DNA of 64,000 nt, from NCBI RefSeq assembly GCF_034140825.1, contig NC_089037.1:36795001-36859000 (forward strand), given 5' to 3'. Of the stretch, positions 45,317 through 55,500 are shown in pieces. This DNA comes from Oryza sativa Japonica Group (lineage: Eukaryota > Streptophyta > Magnoliopsida > Poales > Poaceae). Below the pieces are notes generated by a model that saw only the letters and a list, made by a program, of their open reading frames with translations, did not search any database and had not been told where the DNA came from. How positions within the stretch are numbered: position 1 is the first letter of the stretch; each line of letters starts with the position of its first letter. Both the position numbers and the translations under genes were made by a program.

Positions 45317-47484
45317 ATGGCTTCTCAAGGTCAAAAGAACTGATTTGCTGTTTATTTCTTCAATTCTTTCTTTCTTGTTTGATTTGCTCCGGCTCAATTC
45401 TTTCTGATACTGATAAGAGACGACATGAGTAATTGTGTGCGCAGAAGAGAAGACGAGCGTCAAGTCGGAGGAGGCCTCGTCGGCGGCGGAGGAGCAGCCA
45501 CCTCAAGCTGCAGCTCCGCCGCCGCGCAGGGGTGTGCCGCCGGCCAACCCCTTCGACTTCTCAACCATGATGAACTTGCTCAATGTAAGCTTACCTCGCT
45601 GCCGACTTATTTCACTAATTGCCTACTCGTTTCAGCGTAATTTCCTCAACTATATTTTGGGTATAATCTCCTCTTGAACCTAAGTTATCCGATAATTAAT
45701 TAATTAGCAGCTACCTGTTCAAGATTGAGTTAATTAAGCAACTCACTATATAACCAACCAGGTGTTGTTGCTTATTAGCTGAGATGGAAGCTGGATTGAT
45801 TAATTATACAGTTCATGCAATTACTAGTAATAATTAGTGAGTCCATTGATGAAATGATGAGCAGAAAAAATAATTAGATATGAATAATCTGCATGGTAAT
45901 TTGTTTGTTTGGAGCAGGATCCGAGCATAAAGGAGATGGCGGAGCAGATCGCCAAGGACCCGGCGTTCACGGAGATGGCGGAGCAGCTGCAGAAGACGGT
46001 GCAGTCGCCGCCGGCGCGGGGGGCGGCGCAGGAGGCTGCGGCGGCGGCGGCGCCGGCGCTGGACCCGAGCAAGTACGTGTCGACGATGCAGCAGCTGATG
46101 CAGAACCCGCAGTTCGTGGCGATGGCGGAGCGGCTGGGCAGCGCGCTGATGCAGGACCCGGCCATGTCGTCCATGCTTGGCGGCCTCACCAACCCCGCCC
46201 ACAAGGAGCAGCTCGAGGCCCGCATCGCCCGCATGAAGGACGACCCCTCCCTCAAGCCCATCCTCGACGAGATCGAGAACGGCGGCCCCGCCGCCATGAT
46301 GAAGTAAGCATAGTTGCAATTGGCGCCATGGCTGGTTGAGTTCATCGTCGTCGTCGTCGTCGATCTCGAAAGCAAATGAGCAATGGCAATACTTGTTGCT
46401 TCCTTCAGGTATTGGAACGACCCTGAAGCGCTGCAGAAGTTCGGGAGGGCGATGGGCGTCGGCCCGTCGGGCGAGGGCGCGGCGGCGGCCGGCGGCGAGC
46501 ACGAGGAGGCGGAGGAAGAGGGCGGGGAGGAGGGCGAGTACGAGGACGAGTCCGTCATCCACCACACTGCCAGCGTCGGCGATGTCGAGGTCTCTAAATC
46601 AATTCTCACTTCTATTACTGCCTACTCTCTCCTTTTCAAGACAAGATGGTCAAAATCAAACCATTTTAAATTTAACTAAATTATAGACAAATATAGTAAT
46701 ATTTATAATACTAAATTAGTTTTTTTCTTGATTATTTATAGAGTAATATTTACAATACAAAATCAATAATTGAATATATTCTCATAATAAATTTGTTTAG
46801 GATTGAAAATGTTATTATTTTTTTCTATAAACTTGTTTAAATCTAAAGCTGTTTCACTTTGATTAAATTTAAAACGTTTTATAATCTGAAATCAGAGGGA
46901 GTACTAATTATGCGCATTTGCTCAAGTAAAATCTGCATCTTTTCCTTCATCTTCAACACGCATTGGCATCGTTCAGGGCCTGAAGAAAGCATTGGAGGAA
47001 GGCGTGGACAAGGACGAGGAGGATTCGGAAGGGAGGAGAGGCCTGCATTTCGCTTGCGGCTATGGCGAGGTAAGCATCATGCATGCAGTTCTCAGTGAAC
47101 ATCTTGTTCAGTTATCTGATCGATTCGTTGCTTGTGTTTGCGCAGCTGAAATGCGCGCAGGTTCTCCTGGAGGCCGGCGCGGCCGTGGACGCGGTGGACA
47201 AGAACAAGAACACGGCGCTGCACTACGCCGCCGGCTACGGCCGCAAGGACTGCGTCGCCCTCCTGCTCGACCACGGCGCCGCCGTGTAAGTCCATCGCAT
47301 CTGCAATTCTGCATGCATATGCCCATGCCATCCATCAATGGACATCTGACTGAAACTAACCCGGTTTGGTTATGCAATGTGCAGGACGGTGCAGAACCTG
47401 GACGGGAAGACGGCCATCGACGTGGCGAAACTCAACAACCAGGAGGAAGTCCTCAAGCTGCTCGAGAAGCACGCCTTCGTATAG
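45317..47484 (+). CDS. Ankyrin-repeat protein AKR2 type (chaperone for chloroplast outer-envelope proteins)
   Basis: Seven exons (45317-45329, 45445-45584, 45918-46303, 46409-46589, 46977-47069, 47146-47285, 47385-47484) give 350 aa. N-terminal part: [20 protein letters not shown] and two Sti1-like helical blocks ([40 protein letters not shown]). The [17 protein letters not shown] segment and an acidic [13 protein letters not shown] linker follow. Three to four C-terminal ankyrin repeats are seen ([60 protein letters not shown]). AKR2A/B of Arabidopsis bind new tail- and signal-anchored outer-envelope proteins in the cytosol and dock on plastid lipids through the ankyrin part. The first exon codes four full codons and its donor (GTCAAA) is weak. 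Intron 4 carries a worn Stowaway-like element. Confidence 0.93.
46643..46903. mobile_element. Worn Stowaway-like element in AKR2-like intron 4
   Basis: About 260 bp of AT-rich sequence with inverted words TATAGACAAATATAGTAATATTTA near the left and the GTTTCACTTTGATTAAATTT block near the right, ending in AGAGGGAGTA. It resembles a decayed relative of the element at 53087-53344. The left end is not sharp. Confidence 0.5.
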
Positions 47485-47817
47485 AATGAAACAATCGAGG
47501 CCAGGCCAGGCCAGGCCAGCCACACTCCTCTCTCTCAATTCAGAGACAAATGCTGCATTTCTGCTCTGCATATGCTCCTGTTCATCCGCAAATGAGTACC
47601 TGTATGCTTCTGTATGTATCGAAGAGTGCACTAGATTATTTTTTATTTCACTTGGGAGCAAGGTTAAGGTGAGATTGGATTGCTATTCTATTCATCCTTC
47701 CAGAGTTTTGTTTAATGAATAAGGAAGAAAAGTAAATTTCATTTCAGTGTTTAACTGTTTATGTCTGAATTTGACATCTCTCATTGGATTTGGATCCGTC
47801 AAAATGTTGGACTTTTA

Positions 47818-48157
47818 GGCCTTGTTTAGATGCCTTGGTAACTGTCACATCGAATATTTGGACATATATATATATATGTAGTATTAAATATAAACGAAAA
47901 AAATAACTAATTATATAGATTACGTGTAAATTACGAGACGAATCTTTTAAGCATAATTGTTCCATGATCTGGCAATATGGTGCTACAGTAAACATTTGCT
48001 AATGGCGGATTAATTAGGCTTAATAAATTCGTGTCGCAATTTACATGCGGATTCTGTAATTAGTTTTGTTATTAATCTATATTTAATACTTCAAACGTGT
48101 CTCCGTATATCCGATGTGACACGTCAAAACTTTACACCTCTGAATCTAAACACAGCC
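47818..48157. mobile_element. Tourist/PIF-Harbinger-like MITE, 340 bp
   Basis: The ends GGCCTTGTTTAGAT and (reverse complement) GGCTGTGTTTAGAT are flanked by TTA on both sides (47815-47817 and 48158-48160). The interior has the widespread rice words TTACGAGACGAATCTTTTAAGC and TGGCGGATTAATTAGGCTTAA. No coding capacity. It lies between the AKR2-like and PANC genes. Confidence 0.82.
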
Positions 48158-48923
48158 TTAATTCCAAAAAACAGATTCAAATTGAGTAGGGATGCTTCCA
48201 ACTGAAATAGTATAGCTATCCTATTTGGGGATTGAGATCCTATGACGTTACTGTTCACCGTAACTGACATATGGGTCCTACTACTTTCGGGCTCACATGG
48301 TCCTACTATTTTCGGGCTCACATGTTAGCCACCAAGTCAGAGGGAAGTTACGTCGGAGGATCTCAATCCCTTATTCGGGGGCGTTTTTAATTGTATCCTT
48401 CAACTCTACTACTCTACGGCCATTACCGGGATGCCGTCGACACGCCACCGCCAATACCATCGCCGGCTTCCATGGCGATGGCGGTGGGGGTAGCGCGGCT
48501 GGCTCCGGGTGCGTGGAGGCGCTGTTCCCTGTGATCCCCCAGTTGTTTTGGGGGGGCGCGCCTCTTCACGGATCCAGCGGTGCATGGTGTGATTGTGGGA
48601 AGGCTGGCCGCGTCGGGCATGCACGCAGGTTGTTCGACGGAATGAGTGGCGTGATTGCAATTTGCAGTTTGTCCCTTTTGACATATGAACTCTTCTCCAT
48701 GATTTCATTGATAAAAGAATTTGATCTTGCGAGTATTTAAAAATCTTCTTGCGTACGAGATGGCATCTTCTCCGTTGGCTCTGATTTTTAAAAGGTTCCA
48801 TCTTTTCCCTCCCATGTAGTAGTACATCGTATTAGACTAAAGCTGTCAAAGTCTCAATTTGTCCCAGTTTCTCCCTGTCCACTTCTGTCCGATTCCTCCT
48901 CACCTCTTATCGATTGGACGACC
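48158..48923. other. Spacer with a 26-bp doublet and a possible PPR remnant
   Basis: GGTCCTACTACTTTCGGGCT and GGTCCTACTATTTTCGGGCT form a tandem doublet at about 48275-48325. At 48588-48645 one frame reads GKAGRVGHARRLFDGM, which resembles a pentatricopeptide (PPR) repeat, but the surrounding frame is unlike a PPR gene. It may be a short gene relic or chance. Confidence 0.4.
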
Positions 48924-51219
48924 ATGGCGGCGCCGCGCGAGCCGGAGGTGATCCGCGACAAGGCGGCGATGCGCGCATGGTCGCGCCGCCGCCGCGCCGA
49001 GGGCAAGACCGTCGCGGTCGTACCCACCATGGGCTACCTCCACCAAGGCCACCTCTCCCTCATCTCCGCCGCCGCCGCCGCCGCCTCCGCTGATCCCGTC
49101 GCCATCGTCGTCACCATCTACGTCAACCCCAGCCAGTTCGCGCCCTCAGAGGACCTCGCCACCTACCCTTCCGACTTCGCCGGTGACCTCCGCAAGCTCG
49201 CCTCCACCGGCGTCGTGGATGCCGTCTTCAACCCCCCTGACCTCTACGTCCGTGGCGCCGGTCGCCGCGGCGCCGCCTCCGGAGGCGCGATCTCCTGCCT
49301 GGAGGAGGCGGCCGGGGATGGGCACGAGACGTGGGTTCGGGTGGAGCGATTGGAGAAGGGGATGTGCGGGGCCAGCCGTCCCGTGTTCTTCCGAGGCGTG
49401 GCCACCATAGTCTCCAAGCTGTTTAACATCATCGAGCCGGATGTTGCTGTGTTCGGGAAGAAGGATTATCAGCAGTGGCGCGTCATCTGCCGTATGGTAA
49501 CAAAATCTGCCAATTTCTTCTCTTTTTTATCTTTCCATTTTACATATGTGCAGTAAGTTTTTACGCATTGCTTTGTTCTAGTACACTACCAAGTTCTAAG
49601 GCTGCGTGTTTACGGGTACATATAGCGAGTTAGGAACAAAAGGACAGCTTTATGAACAAAGTAGGATATCTTCAATGATAACAGACAAGACTGAATTTTG
49701 GCTTCATCGATAAGAAGCCTGAAGTAAAAATTAGTCTAGTCTAGCGGACCCACTGGTTCGCTTATTCGGGGAATAATCGAAACAGCTTATTTGCAAACTA
49801 AAAATAATTTGTGAATAAAACTTTTATATACGTGTTCTTAGCGATCTAAAAGCAAATACTGAAAAATAAACTTCGATGAAAAACCTCCAAAATCAACTAT
49901 AAATTTAAAGTTGAAATTTAAATTTTGGCGGATAAAAATAAGCATAAACGAAAAGATGAGGCATGTGGTTAAAAGGAAGAAAAAAAAATCCTTTTTACCC
50001 CTCAACTTTTTGGTGCAAGATAATTGGTTTTCATGATTGCACCTCTTCTTGTAGTTACTAGTTAGTGATTCGTTTCATGGGCCAACTTGGTATGCTTAGC
50101 TACAACTATTTAGAGAACGGGATTTGCTTTCATTTCATTGCCATAATGTGTATTTTCAATTGATGCTCCAAAGGTATAACTTGTTTTGTTCCCGTTTTGA
50201 TGCTTCAGTAACATTTTTAACCTGTAGTTTTTCTTTTCCAGGAGAACCTGTAATCTTTGTTGGTTCAGAGTATCTTTCACTTGCTAATGTTAGTTGATTA
50301 TTATGCTCATGCTGTTTCCAGGTTCGTGATCTTGATTTTGCCATAGAGATAATAGGATCAGAAATTGTGCGAGAAGCTGATGGTCTTGCCATGAGCTCCC
50401 GGAATGTGCACCTATCACGCGAGGAGAGGGAAAAGGTTTGTCTCTCTTTCACTGTATTTCAGAAACAGCTTCCGCAACAAAAGTTTGCTTTGTGTGATTC
50501 AGTTACAGTATTCCTTGTGTATTACAAATAACCAGCAAGATGATGATAGTTTGTAAATGCACAATTTTCTTTTGAGTATTCGCCAGTTGCACAGTTTCGA
50601 GGTGTCATATCTGCCTCTTGTTTCAATTGAGTTTTGCTGTATTTATAACTACCTTGCAGAACTGCAGAAAGAACCTTTTTTTTTTCGCTAGCTCACCATG
50701 AACTTTGCCAATGGTTGTATTATTTCTTTTGTAGGCATTATCCATCAGTAGATCACTGGTTGATGCTAGAACTGGCGCCTTGAAGGGAAACACTGATTGC
50801 AAACAAATCAAAAACAAAATAGTACAGACACTAACTGAAACTGGCGGTCAGGTTGACTATGTTGAGGTAATGTGGAAGGCCTCTCTTTGTTGTTTAATTG
50901 CTACTGGCTTCTGTTCTTAGAGCCTCCCGTTACTTTGTTGATGCTGGCTTTCTTCTAGAGAGCCTTTGGAATCTAGCACTTGCAATATCTTGTAGCATAT
51001 GAGACGGCAAAATTCAGTACATTATCTTTTCTATGATCTAGCACAAGTGAACAACATACTGGCATACTGCTGAACGAGTTTCTGATTGCAATGCAGATCG
51101 TGGAGCAAGAAAGTTTGGTCCCTGTAGAACAGATCGACGGCCCTGTGGTCATTTGCGTTGCGGCGTGGTTTGGAAAGGTCAGGCTGATCGATAATATCGA
51201 AATCGATACACGATCCTGA
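48924..51219 (+). CDS. Pantothenate synthetase (pantoate--beta-alanine ligase)
   Basis: Four exons (48924-49496, 50322-50435, 50735-50866, 51097-51219) give 313 aa, the usual plant length. The enzyme joins D-pantoate and beta-alanine with ATP, the last step of pantothenate (vitamin B5) synthesis, in the cytosol. Visible motifs are the nucleotidyltransferase signature [13 protein letters not shown] near residue 34 with its HxGH core, [45 protein letters not shown] and [14 protein letters not shown] loop of about 20 residues ([20 protein letters not shown], about 112-131) is the insert typical of plant PanC. No transit peptide is seen. Intron 1 contains repetitive AT-rich DNA. Confidence 0.96.
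49740..49970. repeat. MITE-like repetitive sequence in PANC intron 1
   Basis: The words GTGAATAAAACTTTTATATA, GCGATCTAAAAGCAAATACT and the AAAACCTCCAAAATCAACT block are familiar as a dispersed rice repeat, from memory. The ends and a target duplication could not be fixed by eye. Confidence 0.4.
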
Positions 51220-51465
51220 GGTTTTGGGGGGATTCACTTGCTGTCTGCTGTGACCTTGGCATTGCGTTTGAAATACCTTTTGTTTCGCGTGATGATTCGC
51301 GTCATGTTGTACGCTGTAACAATCACAGAGAGAAAATATGCAGGAGTACACTGACTGAAGGCAAATTTATAAGTACAAACTGTAGAGGCCTGATGCTGTA
51401 ACAGGGGAAATCATGCTTGTTGATTACAGATTCCGCTGAAGTATTGCTCTAATTTCCGTGATATA
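51220..51465. other. PANC 3' flank
   Basis: 3' UTR and spacer. Nothing else is recognised. Confidence 0.4.
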
Positions 51466-51707
51466 TACTCTCTCCGTCCCTAAATATTTGACGTCGTTGA
51501 TTTTTTTAAACATGTTTGATCGTTCGTCTTATTCAAATAATTTAAGTAATTATTAATTCTTTTCATATCATTTGATTCATTGTTAAAGATACTTTTATGT
51601 ATACATATAGTTTTATATATTTCACAAAAGTTTTTAAATAAGACGAACGGTCAAATGTGTTTAAAAAAGTCAACGGCATCAAGTATTTAGAGGCGGCGGA
51701 GGGAGTA
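51466..51707. mobile_element. Stowaway/mariner-like MITE, about 242 bp
   Basis: The left end TACTCTCTCCGTCCCTAAAT and the right end (reverse complement TACTCCCTCCGCCGCCTCTA) are joined by inner arms CGTTGATTTTTTTAAACATG / TGTGTTTAAAAAAGTCAACG and GATCGTTCGTCTTATT / AATAAGACGAACGGTC. TA flanks both ends. It forms a long hairpin. Confidence 0.75.
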
Positions 51708-52109
51708 TATCTGAACGTATGCTTCCCAAAATTAAGCATGGAAATCCAATACACTAATGTAGCAAACACAGAAATGTTCCGTTGGCTTCTCCTCCATGCT
51801 CCAGTTGTCGCCGAAGCCGCTGCCGTCCTGTACACCGAACTTACAATAAAGCAATACGATCTTTTCGAAAAAGATTACTACAATTGCAATACGGAGCTCA
51901 TCAACCCTTGCACCGATGATTGGATCGAGTTGCCGCCAGCCTCCACCCTACCCAATATCGAATCGTTCGGCATGTTCCGTCGTAACGCCATCTCTAAGAT
52001 ATTGTGCTATACTGCTATGCAAGACGTGCTTGCATTGTTTTATGGAGATAGGTACAGTGATCATCAGGATCCGATATGGTTTATACCAACATTACAGGGC
52101 TATTGCTAA
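51657..52109 (+). CDS. Orphan ORF between PANC and the AFG1-like gene (doubtful)
   Basis: 150 codons whose first 15 or so lie inside the MITE. The rest (from about 51735) reads MEIQYTNVANTEMFRWLLLH, then HAPVVAEAAAVLYTELTI, DDWIELPPASTLPNIES and MQDVLALFYGDRY. The composition is protein-like rather than low-complexity, but I recognise no family, there is no obvious promoter, and it lies between the 3' ends of two genes. It may be a gene relic. Confidence 0.25.
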   Translation: MFKKVNGIKYLEAAEGVYLNVCFPKLSMEIQYTNVANTEMFRWLLLHAPVVAEAAAVLYTELTIKQYDLFEKDYYNCNTELINPCTDDWIELPPASTLPNIESFGMFRRNAISKILCYTAMQDVLALFYGDRYSDHQDPIWFIPTLQGYC

Positions 52110-52562
52110 GCATTGTGATTTATAAATGGTCTGGATCATTCATTCTAGAACACATCATGTGGATCGTGGAACGCATCATGGATTTTGTATGAACATGGAA
52201 TGTTTTCGATTGATATTTTATTTTTTTTTTCGCTGGAAGTTACTTTGGTTGGCTAAGATTGTCTTAAGAATCATGTAATACTTATAACACCAACCCTGTC
52301 ATCTTCCTTCTAATCTCCCGTCATCACTGACCAGGTATCCAGTCGACGAGCATAACCATATCAACAAAAAAACCTTGAGCATAATTGGATAGGAATTAGG
52401 AAGTCATAAGAATATGTGCGACGCAATTGCTCGAATCACTTATGTTTTGTACGGTTCAGTGCATTGTACAGACGGCAAGTAGGTTCTCCAATCTTATTAG
52501 TGCTTTCGACAATTTTTTCCACGATAAGAAATGAAATAATGGTACTATAAGGGTCTCGTCTG

Positions 52563-55500
52563 TCAAACGGACGGAGCAGACTGCGAAACAGTGCTGCTCT
52601 TTGTAAGAACCGAACTCTGCTGTTGGAGGGATGAGTGCACACGCTCGACGCGCTCCAGATACAGTGAGGTCTGCATTTCTATGAGACGGGATATCTGTGA
52701 AACAGATGAACATTGCAGTTATTAATTCAAAGAAGAATGATGACAGTATCTAACTCAAACATGGTGTACCGCCGACATGAAAACACGGGTTAGAAATTGA
52801 ATACAAACATGTCCAGAAATTTTGGAAAGAAATATAGGTCCAGACAAAGTCATGACTCATGGACAGTGCTCATATCTTAGGGTTTGTTCAGATTGTAGCC
52901 AAAATAAACCTTACCAAATTTTAGCAATGCCAAAATTTTAGCAAGATGATAATATTGTCAAAATTTTGGCAGGATTTCTTATGATTTGCCAAATTTAGCA
53001 ACAAACTAAACGTTGACATTTTTTTGGCAACTTTACCAAAAAAAATTTATGGTTGAAAATGGCATCAAAGTAAACAGGCCCTTATACTCCCTCCATTTTA
53101 GGTTATAAGATGTTTTGATTTTGGTCAAAGTCAAACTGCTTCAAGTTTGACCAAGTTTATAGAAAAAAAATAGTAATATTTTCGACCCAAGATAAATTTA
53201 TTATAAATATATATTTAATTATTAATTTAATAAAACTAATTTGGTAATGTAAATATTACTATATTTGTCTATAAACTTAGTCAAACTTGAAGCAGTTTGA
53301 CTTTAACAAAAGTCAAAACATCTTATAACCTGAAACGTAGGGAGCATGTGTTATTTTCATGCATTTAGAATGCAGATATTGCTTAACGAGTGTACCTTCT
53401 AAGGAGTTACTGTGAGAAGGAGTTACTGTGAGCTTATATTCAGTAAACTGGATAATAAGGTAAGTTCTGAACGAAATTCAACTCCCCAGTGCTAATGATA
53501 CTTCACTAGTGCGTTTGAACTCAAGCAAGTAGCTACAATCAGAAAGTAAAAATGCTATTTACTTACCGCCCTACGGAATGCAAACATCTCTTCTTGGCCA
53601 GACAAAATTGCCACTAGGCCTGTAGGAGAAGGCGCTGCACCAACATTACCTTCTGCTAAAACATCCCTCCTAAGCTTTGCCCCTTCAGCTTCACCTTCGA
53701 ACTGAAAACTGCATAACATGACCTCCCATGTCAAAAATCACTCTGAATTATGTTGCAAATTAAAAACTTCTGTAATGCGAAATATTGCAGACAGCTGGAA
53801 GCACCATGTACAACAAAGTATAAATGCAAATATTACCTCTCCAAGTCAAAAAGAGGTCCTTCATCAGTTCCTTGAAAAAGATCATCAATGGATGAGGCAG
53901 CTAGACATACAAGACGGCAGTGATGATTGTAGAGCTCATCAATAAGGGTGATAAATCTTCTTGCCTGAATGAGACCAAGAAGTTCATTCAGCATCAAAAT
54001 AAACACAGAAAACACAAGCATCTGGTATAATTGTTAACTTCTCAATGTCATCACCATGTTTAAATAGTACAGACACCACACGAATCCAAATGATTCTAGA
54101 AAATAAAAAAAATGGAGCTTGAAACCATGAGATATACTAAGATAGTTTCCATTTCTCTTGTCTTGACGAATTATTTCCTCTCAGTTTTCATGTGTTGACA
54201 CTTTTGAATTATAAGATCTCTTCCATCTTCCAATGTTTTATATTCAATTCAGTATTCACACTCCGGAAGCACAATTAAGTAGATTTTAGCAAACTAAAAG
54301 AATCAGAAAAGGAGATAGAAGAAGAAATACTTTGTCACGAATCTTCATACTCATAGCTGGAATATCCGATATGAAAATTGTATGGTAGTTCCTGGCTATT
54401 GCTATATAGTCTGCAGCTCCAACCTGATAATTAAAATAAACAGTGGATTATATAATGAGCTGCAATATATCACATGATCCCAGCTCAAAATAACAAATAC
54501 TCCTGTATATAACAATAGAATTCAGTTCCAAGTTTAGACGGTTTAAAGGATGGATACTAAACATTTTTTTGTCAAGCCACAAGTGCCTGATCATGAACCA
54601 ATTAGTTCCCCTCATCTACTTGCATACTAAATAAATGTAAATTAAGAAGACAAGATATTACTGGGCGGCCACACAGATACTCGAAGTCAAACCTTGCCAC
54701 TCCATTGCAACTTTTAGGAATCTCAAGATACCTATTCATAATATCAATGTTAAATTCAGTTCATTTTCAACAGTATAGAGATGCTTTATGCTATGTGCGC
54801 ACCTCCCAAACATTACTGGAATGGTGACAGAAATAATGTTTCCTCCTGTTTGTCTAGTTATATCGTGCCACATAGCCTCATACATACTCCGAATGTCAGA
54901 AGTGAGAGGCCAAAAGTAGTGAATCTGTAGATAAGATGGAGAACCATTAGTTGTTACATGAAGATGAACTTATTGTGAAGATACAATCCAGTTATAGAAA
55001 AGGATACACCTAACAATTGCATTGCATTTTATGGAGTCCTACAGTACAAGATAGTTTTAGTTATAGGACCCACAAAAAGGTAGTTTTATGGTATACCGCG
55101 AGATTTGCAAAAGTAGATTGAAGTTCCATGCTTGCAACATACATGATAACTCATGCCATAGTCACCAAGAGATGAATACATGATTGGTGAATTATCAAAC
55201 TCAGGTTACTGAAGCAAAGCAGTGCTATCTTACCATTTACCAATACATTGCACTGAGATTCAAAAAAAAAAAAAAAAGAAAAAGACATTGCACTGAATGG
55301 CAAGAGAGCGAAGTCCTAGTGTCCTACAATATGATGAAGTCCAATGGCCACCGTAATACAAACCAAAAGTTCTTAAAAGAATGTCAACAGTCAACTAGAA
55401 GATTTTGCAAACTAAAATTGAGGTACTGATCATGTGATCTGCTCACCCCCAGCTTATCAGCACAAAATTATTTCTAAAAAATCTAAAAAGTGTGCAAGGA

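Noticed and set aside
45824-46609. 261- and 243-codon minus-strand frames opposite the AKR2-like gene
   Set aside because: Antisense shadows of GC-rich exons 3 and 4; no domain resemblance.
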